A DNA stretch of 64,000 nt from positions 1-64,000 of the forward strand of contig JALHOD010000017.1 of NCBI GenBank assembly GCA_022843165.1, given 5' to 3'. Made by a program: the position numbers and the translations under genes. Below, piece after piece: positions 36,833 to 46,046 of this stretch (positions are counted from its first letter, which is position 1; the number at the start of each line of letters is the position of its first letter). This stretch comes from Pseudorhodoplanes sp. (GTDB lineage Bacteria; Pseudomonadota; Alphaproteobacteria; Rhizobiales; Xanthobacteraceae). The notes beneath the pieces are model-generated. The model was not told the origin of the DNA and did not search any database. It saw nothing but the letters and a program-made list of their open reading frames with translations.

Positions 36833-39800
36833 TCAGATCGCGGCGGTTCTTTTTTGCGGCGATGCGGGGCGTCCAACCAGTTCGGAATACTCGGCAATCG
36901 GGTTCGGCCGTCCGATCAGATAGCCCTGCATCTCGTCGCATCGCTCGTGCCGCAGAATCGCGAGCTGCTCCTTGTTTTCCACACCTTCGGCGACCACCAG
37001 AAGATTCAACTTTTGTCCGAGCCCCAGCACGGCCCGCACGATCGCCGCCGACTGGGTGTTGCGTTCCAGGTTAGAAATGAAGGTTTGGTCGATCTTGATC
37101 TTGTCGAACGGAAACGACTGCAGATACGACAGCGAGGAGTAACCGGTGCCGAAATCGTCCATCGCGATTCGCACGCCGAGCGATTTCAGCCGGCGCAGAA
37201 TGGACACAGCGCGCGAATAATCGTCCATCAGCGCGCCTTCGGTGATTTCCAGCACCAGCCGTTCCGGTGCGAGCCCGGTCTCCAGCAGCACGGCGTGAAC
37301 GAGGCCGACCAGATCGCCGTGCCGGAACTGCACGGGCGAGATGTTGATCGCGATCTGCAACGATTTGGGCCATGACGCCGCTTCGCGGCACGCTTCGCGC
37401 AGAACCCACTCGCCGATCGGAATGATGATTCCGTTTTCTTCCGCCAGCGGAATGAACGTGTCGGGCGGCACAAAGCCGCGCATCGGGTGATTCCAGCGCA
37501 GCAGCGCTTCGAAGCCGATAATCTGCCCGGTCAGGCGCGCCTGCGGCTGGTAATAGAGCATCAATTCATGGCGCTGCGCGGCGTCCGCCAGGTCGTTCTG
37601 CAGGGCGCGGCGGTCATGCAGCAGCCTGTCCATCTCGGCTTCATAGAACCGGATCACGCCGCGGCCTTCCGATTTCGCGCGATAAAGCGCGGCGTCCGCA
37701 TTTCTGAGAAGCGTTGCGACATCGGCGCCGTCCTGCGGGAAGACGGCGATGCCGACGCTGATGCCGGGCCGGAAATTCCGCCCTTCATAATCAATGTCTT
37801 CGGCCATCACGGCGATCAGCCGCTCCGCCATCTGTTTCGCCGTGTCGGGCGAACCTCTGACAATGACGGGAAATTCGTCGCCGCCAAGCCGCGCGAGGAA
37901 GGCGTCTCCGGCAACCGTTCTGAGGCGCTGGGCGATCTCGAGCAAGACGCTGTCGCCGGCGGCATGGCCGAACAGATCGTTGACCTCCTTGAAGCGGTCG
38001 AGATCCGTGCACAGCAGGGCAAAACTTTCGCCGCTTGCCTTGGCGGTTTCGATCGTCGCCGCCAGCTTGGCATTGAACGCAGCGCGATTCGGCAGGTCGG
38101 TCAGCGGATCGTGGTGCGCCAGATGAGTGATTCGCTGCTCGTTTTGCTTTCGTTCGGTCACATCCTCGAGAATGGTCAGCAGGAAATCGGGCTTTCCGTC
38201 GGGACCCGGAATCGCAACGCGCTTCGAGCTGATATAGCGCTCGCCCGCTTTCGGCGTCTTGGTGAGATAGGCGCTGACGGTCATGCTCCCCTGTTCGAGC
38301 GCCTGTCTGTCCCGCTCCGTGATGACCTTGGCTTCATCCTCGGACACCACGTCGAAAACCGTCTTGCCGATCATGTCTTCCTTTGCATGACGGTAGAATT
38401 TCTCGCCCGCGCGGTTCACCAGCACATAGCGGCGCTGCTCGGCGTCCTTGACGACCAGCGCTTCGGGAACGCTGTCAACGACGACATTGAGGAAGTTTCG
38501 AGTCTGCTGAAGTTCCTTTTCGGCGCGGCGACGTTGGCTGATGTCTTCATGTGTCGCCACCCAGCCGCCGTCTCCGGTCGGCTTGTTGGTGACGCAGAAG
38601 GTGCGGCCATCCGGCAGGTCGGTGATCGTCACCATCGGCTCGTCGGTCTTGAGCATCTGCATCACCCGGCCGATATACTCGCCGATATTGTCGGAGAAGG
38701 TTCCGGTTTGCTTGCGATGTTCGAGCAGGGTCCGAAGCGTGCAGCCTTGCTTCACGATGGCTGTTGAGAGACCGTACATCTCGATATATTGGCGGTTGCA
38801 GACGACCAGTCGGGTGTCGGCGTCGAACATCGCCAGACCCTGCATCATGTTGTTCAATGCTGAATCGATGCGGTGATTGACGTCCTTCAACTCGTTGGTT
38901 TTTTCCGCCAGTCGCGTTTCGCGTTCGGCCAGTGATTCTTCCGAGCGCAGAAGCCGGCGATACTGGCCGTTGAGCGCGGTCAGCAGCAGAAGCGAGCATA
39001 GCAGAGCAAGTGCGGTGCCGGTGGCGATCAGCGTGGCGCGGTGACGCCACGTCGTCAGCGCGGCATATTCGGATATGGCGACATTCACGACCAGCGGATA
39101 GCCGCGAATGGGCTGGGCCGCGACCAGTCTGGCCGTGCCGTCGAAATAGCCGGGCGACCGGAAGTGCCCGCCGCCCTTTTCCACCAGGCCAAACCAAGGC
39201 GAGCCGGCCGGCATCTTGTTGCCGGGAATGCCTTGCGCGTCCGGATGGCGCACCAGCACGGTGCCGTCCTTGCGCAGGAACAGGAAGGACTGGTTCCGCT
39301 CCGAGGTGAGGGATTTATAGATATGCTGAAAGTAGCTTAGCTTCACGCCCATCAGCACAACGCCGAGAAAGTCGTTATCCGGGCCGTGAATGCGCTTGCT
39401 CATGAACACCGTATGGAAGCCGGAGACGCGATTCAGCAGCAGGCTGCTGACATAGAGATCGCTGCTGATGCTGGCCTTGTGGTGCCGGAAATAGTCGCGG
39501 TCCGACAAATCGACGTCCGGAGCCGGCCAGGCGCGCGCCGTGTTGGCGGGTTTGCCGTACTTGTCGATGATGGCGACCACGTCGACCTGCGGAATTCGCG
39601 CCATGCGTTCGACAAGATAGTTCCAGGTCGCTTCGCTGCGCATGTTCTTGAGATGGGCGTCGTAGTCGACCGGACCGAAACTGGAGAATTTTTCCTCGAT
39701 GTCGGTCGCGACGAGATCGATCATGTGGACCGAGCGTGCGGTCTGTTCGGCGAGAACCGTGGCGATGTTCGCCGTGTCGGCGGTCGCCTCTTTCAGTACG

Positions 39801-39913
39801 TCGTCGCGCAAGGCCCACAGCGTCACGCCGATCGCCACCGCCCCAAGACCGATCAGGCCGACGGCGATGCTGATCAGGGTGCGGAATGTCACGCGGTGCG
39901 CGGACGCGAGCAT
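36833..39913 (-). CDS. Membrane cyclic-di-GMP enzyme: sensor, PAS, GGDEF and EAL domains
   Basis: This protein of about 1026 residues has an N-terminal TM helix, a Cache-type periplasmic sensor of about 260 residues, a second TM helix (TALALLCSLLLLTAL), a PAS domain with LNNMMQGLAMFD, a second PAS with FYRHAKEDMIG, GGDEF at about 677-681 and EAL at about 802. GGDEF and EAL keep catalytic residues (DFGTGYSSL), so it may make or break down c-di-GMP. The RxxD inhibitory site is not canonical. The start is ambiguous: ATG at 39913 or GTG at 39970. It is divergent from a chemoreceptor gene with the same PAS type. Confidence 0.9.
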   Translation of the reverse strand: MLASAHRVTFRTLISIAVGLIGLGAVAIGVTLWALRDDVLKEATADTANIATVLAEQTARSVHMIDLVATDIEEKFSSFGPVDYDAHLKNMRSEATWNYLVERMARIPQVDVVAIIDKYGKPANTARAWPAPDVDLSDRDYFRHHKASISSDLYVSSLLLNRVSGFHTVFMSKRIHGPDNDFLGVVLMGVKLSYFQHIYKSLTSERNQSFLFLRKDGTVLVRHPDAQGIPGNKMPAGSPWFGLVEKGGGHFRSPGYFDGTARLVAAQPIRGYPLVVNVAISEYAALTTWRHRATLIATGTALALLCSLLLLTALNGQYRRLLRSEESLAERETRLAEKTNELKDVNHRIDSALNNMMQGLAMFDADTRLVVCNRQYIEMYGLSTAIVKQGCTLRTLLEHRKQTGTFSDNIGEYIGRVMQMLKTDEPMVTITDLPDGRTFCVTNKPTGDGGWVATHEDISQRRRAEKELQQTRNFLNVVVDSVPEALVVKDAEQRRYVLVNRAGEKFYRHAKEDMIGKTVFDVVSEDEAKVITERDRQALEQGSMTVSAYLTKTPKAGERYISSKRVAIPGPDGKPDFLLTILEDVTERKQNEQRITHLAHHDPLTDLPNRAAFNAKLAATIETAKASGESFALLCTDLDRFKEVNDLFGHAAGDSVLLEIAQRLRTVAGDAFLARLGGDEFPVIVRGSPDTAKQMAERLIAVMAEDIDYEGRNFRPGISVGIAVFPQDGADVATLLRNADAALYRAKSEGRGVIRFYEAEMDRLLHDRRALQNDLADAAQRHELMLYYQPQARLTGQIIGFEALLRWNHPMRGFVPPDTFIPLAEENGIIIPIGEWVLREACREAASWPKSLQIAINISPVQFRHGDLVGLVHAVLLETGLAPERLVLEITEGALMDDYSRAVSILRRLKSLGVRIAMDDFGTGYSSLSYLQSFPFDKIKIDQTFISNLERNTQSAAIVRAVLGLGQKLNLLVVAEGVENKEQLAILRHERCDEMQGYLIGRPNPIAEYSELVGRPASPQKRTAAI

Positions 39914-40171
39914 CTGTGCGACTTCGATTTGTGAATACCCGTCGGGCAATCTAAGCCGTCTGCATTTCACTACGCCTAAAGCGGAATTTCGATTGGCCGG
40001 TTAGCTGAAGACGGCGTTAACGAGGCCTTTAAATCTTGACGCTTGGCGCGCCGGCCTGTGGAACTCGCTGTAGTCCGAAATGGCCGATACGCGCCTTCCT
40101 GCGGCATGCTGGTGCGGGTTCGAGGGGGTGCAACCGAAAATTTCCACCAGCCGTTCAAGCATTAACGAATA

Positions 40172-41599
40172 ATGAATTGGTTGCAGCGTAAGCCACACAG
40201 GGCAGAGCCGAGGGGGAGCGCGGTGCTCCGCGATTTCGCAGATCTTCTGGCGGGAAATGACTGGCGCCTGATCGCCGCCGCCGTTCTGGCCGGCGCCGCG
40301 ATTGTCGTCCTGGCCGAGCGGCTGCGCGCCGGATTCTGGCGCCGGGGCATGGCCGACAGCGATCTGCTCATTCTGACCCTCAACAACATGACCCAGGGCG
40401 TGGTCATGTTCGATTCCGCGGGACGGCTGTTGGTCTGCAATGACCGCTACATCGAGATGTACAAGCTGTCGCGCGACGTGGTGAAGCCCGGCTGCACACT
40501 GGTCGACGTCATCGACAACCGCAGGGCCAGCGGCAGCGCCGATTTTGACGCCGACCAGTATCGTACCGAAATCCTGGCTGCGATGGCGGCGGGCCAGACC
40601 ATGAGCAAGGTCATGGAATCTCCGGACGGCCGTGCGATCTCCGTGGTCAATCGTCCGATCGCGGGCCACCCGTTCTGGGTCGGCACCCACGACGATATCA
40701 CCGAACGTCTTCAGGCTGAGCGCGAAAGCACGTTTCTGGCCGAGCACGAGCGGCGCCGCATCATGATCGAGACCGCCATCGAATCCTTCCGCGAGGGCGT
40801 GGATGCGGCCTTGCGGACGGTCAGCGACAGCGCCGCGAAAATGAAGACGACTGCGATGACACTCTCGGCGTCATCCGATCAGACGTCGGCGCGCGCGAGC
40901 AGCGCGATGCGGACTTCGCACGACGCATCGGCGAACGTGTTTGCCGCCGCGCAGGCGGCGGAGGGGCTCTTTGGTTCGATCGTCGATATCGGACATCAGG
41001 TCGATCATGCGGCGGAGCTGGTGGGGTTGGCGGTGACCGAAGCGGACAGCACCAACCGGGAAATTATTCGTCTGACCGACGCCGTGCAGGAGATCGGCAA
41101 TGTGGTCAAACTCATTCGTCATATCGCCGGACAGACCAACCTGCTGGCGCTCAACGCCACCATCGAAGCCGCGCGTGCCGGCGAATCCGGGCGGGGCTTT
41201 GCGGTGGTGGCTTCGGAAGTGAAGTCGCTTGCGGTGCAGACCGCGCAGGCGACCGAACAGATCGCCTCGCAGATCGCCGCCGTTCAGGCATCCACCACCG
41301 GAGCGGTCGAGGCGATCCGGCGCAACAGCGAGCGCATGCAGGGGATCAACAGCTACACCTCCGCGGTTGCGAATTCGCTGGAGGAGCAAAACACCGCCAC
41401 CGGCGAGATCTCGCAAAATGTCTCGAGTGCCGCCGACGGAACCAAGATCGTGGTGTCTGCGCTCGACGAAGTTACCGCGGCCGTCAACCAGTCGCGCAGC
41501 GCGGCCGACACCGTGCTGGCGACGTCATTGGCGGTGGAATCCGCCGCCGTCAGCCTGCGGCAGCGGGTCGAGACATTCCTGCAGAGTGTTGCCGTCTGA
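40172..41599 (+). CDS. Methyl-accepting chemotaxis protein with PAS sensor
   Basis: This 475-residue chemoreceptor has a single N-terminal membrane helix ([19 protein letters not shown]), a PAS domain (about 65-180, [12 protein letters not shown] and YIEMYKLSR) and a C-terminal methyl-accepting domain with the hairpin tip [21 protein letters not shown] near 318-338. It lacks HAMP and a periplasmic ligand domain, so the PAS faces the cytoplasm. The start lacks a good ribosome-binding site. The PAS is closely similar to the one in the divergent GGDEF-EAL protein. Confidence 0.9.
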   Translation: MNWLQRKPHRAEPRGSAVLRDFADLLAGNDWRLIAAAVLAGAAIVVLAERLRAGFWRRGMADSDLLILTLNNMTQGVVMFDSAGRLLVCNDRYIEMYKLSRDVVKPGCTLVDVIDNRRASGSADFDADQYRTEILAAMAAGQTMSKVMESPDGRAISVVNRPIAGHPFWVGTHDDITERLQAERESTFLAEHERRRIMIETAIESFREGVDAALRTVSDSAAKMKTTAMTLSASSDQTSARASSAMRTSHDASANVFAAAQAAEGLFGSIVDIGHQVDHAAELVGLAVTEADSTNREIIRLTDAVQEIGNVVKLIRHIAGQTNLLALNATIEAARAGESGRGFAVVASEVKSLAVQTAQATEQIASQIAAVQASTTGAVEAIRRNSERMQGINSYTSAVANSLEEQNTATGEISQNVSSAADGTKIVVSALDEVTAAVNQSRSAADTVLATSLAVESAAVSLRQRVETFLQSVAV

Positions 41600-41615
41600 C
41601 GCGGCGCAGATGCGT

Positions 41616-41873
41616 TCAATGCTTGCGCGCCTGCACGAGATATCCCGCGATCGTCTGTTCGCCCAGCTTGCGGCAGGCTTCCAGCCGGTGCAACCCTTCC
41701 ACGAGCACAAATCGCTCGCCATCCGCCCGCACCATGATGGGGGTCTTTTGTCCCTCCTGCAGGATGCTGGCGGCGATGTCGTCCACCTTCTTCGGGTCGA
41801 GCAGAAGCCGCCGCTTGGTCGGAACGTAGATACGCGCGATCTCGAATTTCTCGATCTTCATCATGGCCGGCAT
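41616..41873 (-). CDS. Short stand-alone ParB/sulfiredoxin-fold protein
   Basis: This 85-residue protein is just the N-terminal ParB-like fold: PTKRRLLLDPKKVDDIAASI, then TPIMVRADGERFVLVEGLHRLEACRKLG, which is the conserved Arg-bearing GxHRxxA box. It lacks the helix-turn-helix and dimerisation parts of real ParB. Such small proteins occur alone in many alphaproteobacteria. Function unknown. It lies 40 bases after the cytochrome gene, last in a minus-strand run. Confidence 0.8.
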   Translation of the reverse strand: MPAMMKIEKFEIARIYVPTKRRLLLDPKKVDDIAASILQEGQKTPIMVRADGERFVLVEGLHRLEACRKLGEQTIAGYLVQARKH

Positions 41874-41913
41874 CCTTCGACGCAGCGTATCACGCTTGCG
41901 TTGCCGGCGGCGG

Positions 41914-42915
41914 TCAGCGTTTGTCGGCGGGCGCGGCTTTCTGCGCCTTCAGGCGCTTGATCGCGGCTTCGATGGGACCAAATGGCCCGTATTTGTGCTG
42001 CCGCTGGCTGAAGCCGTCGGCATAGGGTCCGTAGGGCGTATCGGCCGATTTGTGCAGCAGGTCGGGATAATCCTTGTCGAGACCCGCGCGCTGTGGCCTG
42101 GGCTGCGAAATCACATAGGCGGCGACATCCCAGGCGTCGGCCTGGGTGAGGCGGGGCTGCGTGTAGCTCGTGCCGTTGGGCATGTTGAAATGAATGAAAT
42201 TCGCCGCCGTCGTCAGCGTCGCCATGCCGGCGCCGTCGTTGAAGCTGTCAGGCCCCCACAAGGGTGGCACCATGTATCCGAGCGACGGGTCGGCCGGACT
42301 GCGCCGCAGGCCGAGGCCGCTGGGCGTGTGGCATGACGCGCAGGAGCGCGCGTAGATCGCCTTGCCGCGCACCGGATCGGCGGCACGCTTCAGGTACGGC
42401 ATCTTGCCTTCGCCAAGTCCCGACAGTTTTTCCCCCGGCTGCACGCCGGTCGACAGGAAGTTGATGTAGGCCACAAAGGCCTTCATCTCGGCCGAGTCGT
42501 TCGGCAGCGGTTTGCCGTTCATGCTGCGGGTCATGCAGGAATTCAGGCGGTCTTCGATCGTGATCTCGTGACCGGCTTCCCAGCTATAGTTCGGGAACTG
42601 ATCCTTCAAGCCCCAGAGCGGGATGCCGAATTTTTTCGTGCCGGCGTTAAGGTGGCAATTGCTGCAGGCGAGATTGTTGCCGGCATAGCGCTTGGCCGGA
42701 TCGGCGACCACCGGACCGATATGGGCATAAGTCGCGGTGACGAGGTCGCGGCCGCGCCGCACCAGGCGGCCATGTTCGTCGTCGGGCAGGGCGCCGACCT
42801 CGGGCACCGACCAGATCGGCAGGCTGGGGATATTGTGCGTTTGCGCGGACGCGCCGTCGCCGGCGACCGTCGCAACAAGAAACAGGCTGGCAAGCCAGAG
42901 CGGGCGAATGTCCAT
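41914..42915 (-). CDS. Diheme cytochrome c, thiosulfate dehydrogenase (TsdA)-like
   Basis: This 333-residue periplasmic protein has a signal peptide (LWLASLFLVATVAGDGASA). It has two heme motifs: C84SNCH88 and C192ASCH196. Cys127 in LNSCMTRSMNGK sits where TsdA uses a cysteine axial heme ligand, which argues for thiosulfate oxidation to tetrathionate or a close relative. The tail (DYPDL..HKYGPFGPIE) also fits the family. No other sulfur-oxidation gene is in the window. Confidence 0.8.
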   Translation of the reverse strand: MDIRPLWLASLFLVATVAGDGASAQTHNIPSLPIWSVPEVGALPDDEHGRLVRRGRDLVTATYAHIGPVVADPAKRYAGNNLACSNCHLNAGTKKFGIPLWGLKDQFPNYSWEAGHEITIEDRLNSCMTRSMNGKPLPNDSAEMKAFVAYINFLSTGVQPGEKLSGLGEGKMPYLKRAADPVRGKAIYARSCASCHTPSGLGLRRSPADPSLGYMVPPLWGPDSFNDGAGMATLTTAANFIHFNMPNGTSYTQPRLTQADAWDVAAYVISQPRPQRAGLDKDYPDLLHKSADTPYGPYADGFSQRQHKYGPFGPIEAAIKRLKAQKAAPADKR

Positions 42916-42950
42916 CCGTCACATTCGCCCGACACTGGTTGCGGAATGGT

Positions 42951-43583
42951 TTATGCCGGCATCGGGATCTCGCCGACGTCCTTCGGGACCTTGTAGCCTC
43001 GCTGCACCGCCGGGCGCTTGGCGATCTCGAGATACCAGCGCTTCACATTGGGATATTTGTCGAGATCGACGGTCTGCCATTCGAAGCGCGAGATCCACGG
43101 CCAGATTGCGATATCGGCGATGGAATACTCGTCGGCGACGAAGGCGCGGCCTTCCAGCCGTTTGTTGAGCACGCCGTAGAGCCGATGCGCTTCCTTGAGA
43201 TAACGTTCTTCTGCGTACTCGGATTTGCCCTTGTTGTATTTCACGAAGTGATGCACCTGGCCGAGCATCGGTCCGGGGCCGCCCATCTGCCACATCAGCC
43301 ATTCGATCACGCGGTAGCGCTTCTCGCCGTCCTTCGGCAGCAGTTTGCCGCTCTTGTCGGCGAGATAAATCAGGATGGTGCCCGATTCCATCAGCGAGAT
43401 GCCGGTGTCGTTGTCGACGATGGCCGGGATGCGGTTGTTGGGCGCGATCTTCAGGAAGTCGGGTGCGAATTGCTCGTCCTTGCTGATGTCGATGGCGTGC
43501 GCCTTGTAAGGCAATCCCATTTCCTCGAGCGCGATGGAAGCCTTGCGGCCGTTGGGCGTGGTCCAGGTGTAGAGATCGATCAC
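42951..43583 (-). CDS. Glutathione S-transferase, Nu-type (YfcG/YghU-like)
   Basis: This 210-residue GST has the motif TWTTPNGRK at residues 6-14, which supplies the Thr/Asn residues used in Nu-class enzymes instead of Tyr/Ser, and the NNRIPAIVD glutathione site. These act as disulfide-bond reductases rather than conjugating enzymes (family knowledge). It sits 45 bases after the uraD-uraH fusion and 35 before tsdA. Confidence 0.9.
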   Translation of the reverse strand: MIDLYTWTTPNGRKASIALEEMGLPYKAHAIDISKDEQFAPDFLKIAPNNRIPAIVDNDTGISLMESGTILIYLADKSGKLLPKDGEKRYRVIEWLMWQMGGPGPMLGQVHHFVKYNKGKSEYAEERYLKEAHRLYGVLNKRLEGRAFVADEYSIADIAIWPWISRFEWQTVDLDKYPNVKRWYLEIAKRPAVQRGYKVPKDVGEIPMPA

Positions 43584-43628
43584 TATGAACGCTCCTTTTC
43601 AGCGGCGTCGTTGGATTGAAGCGGCGGG

Positions 43629-44513
43629 TTAGCTACCACGATACGTGGAATAGCTCCATGGCGTGAGCAGCAGGGGCACATGATAGTGACCTTCGGCCAC
43701 CGCAATGGAAAACCGGACCGGGACGACATCCAGAAATGCCGGACTGGCGGATGCGATGTTCGGCGATCTGAAATAATCGCCGGCATGAAACTCCAGTTCA
43801 TAGGTGCCGATCCGCAGCGGCGCGTCGGCCAGCAGCGGCCTGTCGGTGCGCCCGTCGGCATTCGTGACCGTTTCGAGCAGGAGTCCGCGTGCACTGGCGC
43901 CGATTTCATGGAGTGAAATTTTGACGCCATGCGCGGGCTTTCCGCTCAGTGTGTCGAGCACATGCGTGGACAGCCGTCCGTCGGTCTTCGGCGGGCCCGG
44001 TCCATCGACCTTGGCCACCAGCCGCAGCCGGGTGATCAGGCCGATTTCGTCCAGCGCGGTCTCGCGTTCCTGATCGGTGTCATTGGCCAGCCGGCGTTCG
44101 ACATTCCGCAGGATCGAATCCCGCGTGTGCCGCCGCACGCAGATAATGAACGGAAAGCCAAATTTCTCCCGGTAGGCGGCGTTCAGCCTGGAAAAGTGGG
44201 CGAATTCCTCCTCGCTCAGCCGGTCGAGCCCGAGGCTGCCCTGTTCGGCCTGGGAGTCCGCCGTGATATCGGGGCGTTTGACCCTGGAGCCGAGCTCCGG
44301 ATGCGCCCGGATGAAGGCGAGTTGTTCAGATGCCGGGGCAGCGCGGACGGCACCCAGCATGGCCGCATGCAGGGCGGTCACGGTCGGAAAGGGGCGGGAC
44401 GCGAATGCCGCCTCCGCGACCCAGGGCGCATGCTCGAAGACCTCGCCGATGGCGCTCACGAAGCCCTCGCGGGGCAGCGCATTGAGTCTGTCGAGCGTGA
44501 ACGGAATCGTCAT
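43629..44513 (-). CDS. Fused OHCU decarboxylase and 5-hydroxyisourate hydrolase
   Basis: This 294-residue bifunctional enzyme finishes urate oxidation to (S)-allantoin. The N-terminal UraD domain (about 8-165) has the catalytic H71 in HPELGSRVKRPDI. The C-terminal transthyretin-like HIU hydrolase (about 178-294) has H184 in RLSTHVLDTLSG and ends in the intact YRGS active-site tail. Many organisms keep these as two genes. The start at 44513 (MTIPFTLDRL) is preferred to an upstream frame extension. A uricase gene is not seen nearby. Confidence 0.93.
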   Translation of the reverse strand: MTIPFTLDRLNALPREGFVSAIGEVFEHAPWVAEAAFASRPFPTVTALHAAMLGAVRAAPASEQLAFIRAHPELGSRVKRPDITADSQAEQGSLGLDRLSEEEFAHFSRLNAAYREKFGFPFIICVRRHTRDSILRNVERRLANDTDQERETALDEIGLITRLRLVAKVDGPGPPKTDGRLSTHVLDTLSGKPAHGVKISLHEIGASARGLLLETVTNADGRTDRPLLADAPLRIGTYELEFHAGDYFRSPNIASASPAFLDVVPVRFSIAVAEGHYHVPLLLTPWSYSTYRGS

Positions 44514-44639
44514 GTCCGGCGACAATATCCCATAAGTCGGAAAGGCTATTGATAACAATAAGAAAATCGACCCCAAGTTAGGGCTTTGGGAATTCCGGCG
44601 CGAATTGTAAGGAAGAGCTTGGGGCCACCAATCCCCGTT

Positions 44640-45281
44640 TTGAGACGCTCACAATTTTACTCACATCCATTTGAACCGGAACCGCGGGCGCCGCGACCAA
44701 ACTATGAGCCGACCGTCCTGATGCAGCAGACAGCAGACGAAGTGCTGATCCAAAGGATCGCGGGCGGAGACCGGCTTGCCATGCAGGTGCTGTTCGCACG
44801 GCACCATGTACGGGTGTTCCGGTTCGTTCTCCGTCTTGTCCGTAACGAGGCGACGGCGGAGGATCTGATCAGCGAGGTCTTCCTCGATGTCTGGCGGCAG
44901 GCCGGGCGATTCGAGGGACGGAGTGCCGTCACAACCTGGCTGCTCGCGATCGCGCGGTTCAAGGCGCTGTCGGCGCTCCGGCGCAAGCCGGAAGCGGAAC
45001 TGGACGATGAGATGGCGGAAGCGATCGAGGACGTGTCTGACACGCCCGAGGCCGCGATGCAGAAGAAGGATACGAGCGCGATCCTGCGGAAGTGCATTGA
45101 AACGCTTTCGCCGGATCACCGGGAGATCATCGATCTAGTCTACTACCACGAAAAGTCAGTCGAGGAAGTAGCCGAGATCGTTGGCATTCCGGAAAACACC
45201 GTCAAGACGCGCATGTTCTATGCGCGCAAGAAATTGGCGGACCAACTCAAGGCGGCTGGAATCGAAAGAGGTTGGCCATGA
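44640..45281 (+). CDS. ECF-type RNA polymerase sigma factor
   Basis: The protein has about 213 residues from a TTG at 44640, or about 186 from the ATG at 44721; the start is uncertain and I favour the TTG because the extra N-terminal residues resemble those I recall from close relatives. Region 2 has RNEATAEDLISEVFLDVWRQAGRF, region 4 has LSPDHREIIDLVYYHEKSVEEVAEIVGIPENTVKTRM. The TGA overlaps the next ATG (ATGA). Upstream is a shared divergent region with the uraD-uraH fusion gene. Confidence 0.88.
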   Translation: MRRSQFYSHPFEPEPRAPRPNYEPTVLMQQTADEVLIQRIAGGDRLAMQVLFARHHVRVFRFVLRLVRNEATAEDLISEVFLDVWRQAGRFEGRSAVTTWLLAIARFKALSALRRKPEAELDDEMAEAIEDVSDTPEAAMQKKDTSAILRKCIETLSPDHREIIDLVYYHEKSVEEVAEIVGIPENTVKTRMFYARKKLADQLKAAGIERGWP

Positions 45282-45964
45282 TGACGAACGAAAAGCTTTC
45301 AGAACGCGAAGAGATCGAATCTCTCTTGCCGTGGTTCGCCGCCGGTACGTTGTCGCGCCGCGACGCCGAGCGTGTCGAGCGTGCGCTGAAGGACGACGCG
45401 GAATTGGCGCGACAGTTCGAGTGCGTACGTGAGGAACTAGGCGAGACCATCCGCGTCAATGAATCGCTCGGCGCCCCCTCGGCGCGGGCGATGAAGGCGC
45501 TGTTCGAGAAGATCGACGCCGAGGCGCCGACCATGCGCCAGAGCGTGGGTTCGTTCGGTGTCATGAACCGGCTGTCCGCCTTTGTAGCAAGCTTCTCGCC
45601 GCGCACGCTGGCTTATGCCGGCACCGCGGCGGCGCTCGCCATCATGCTGCAGGCCGCCGTCATCACCGGCAATTTTATCGGGCAGCCCGACGCCGGCAAT
45701 TTCCGCACCGTCGCGATCGAGCGCTCCGCGCCGGCCGAGCAGGGCGCCTTCGCGCAGGTCCGTTTCAACCCGCAGGCGACTGCGGCCGATATCACGGCCT
45801 TTCTGGAATCCAACAAGGCGACCATCGTTTCGGGCCCGGCGGCCGGCACCGGCATGTATAAGATCAAGGTGTCGATGACCGGCATGCCCAAGGAGCAACT
45901 GGCCGAGATCGTCAAGCGGTTGCAGCAGGACAAGGTTGTGGGCCTGGCGGCACCCGCCGAATAG
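45278..45964 (+). CDS. Anti-sigma factor, membrane-bound
   Basis: The protein has 228 residues. The N-terminal 90 residues (EEIESLLPWFAAGTLSRRDAERVERAL) match the anti-sigma fold that binds sigma; no zinc-binding HxxxCxxC is present. A single TM helix lies near 110-132 (LAYAGTAAALAIMLQAAVITGNF), then a periplasmic domain of about 95 residues. It overlaps the sigma gene by ATGA, the classical arrangement for a sigma/anti-sigma pair. Confidence 0.85.
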   Translation: MMTNEKLSEREEIESLLPWFAAGTLSRRDAERVERALKDDAELARQFECVREELGETIRVNESLGAPSARAMKALFEKIDAEAPTMRQSVGSFGVMNRLSAFVASFSPRTLAYAGTAAALAIMLQAAVITGNFIGQPDAGNFRTVAIERSAPAEQGAFAQVRFNPQATAADITAFLESNKATIVSGPAAGTGMYKIKVSMTGMPKEQLAEIVKRLQQDKVVGLAAPAE

Positions 45965-46046
45965 TGGCGGGACGCCTTAAATCGGGCGTCTTGCAGGTCG
46001 CAATTTGAACAGGTTCGATTTCAGTTGCGTCATGGAGGCATTTGCC

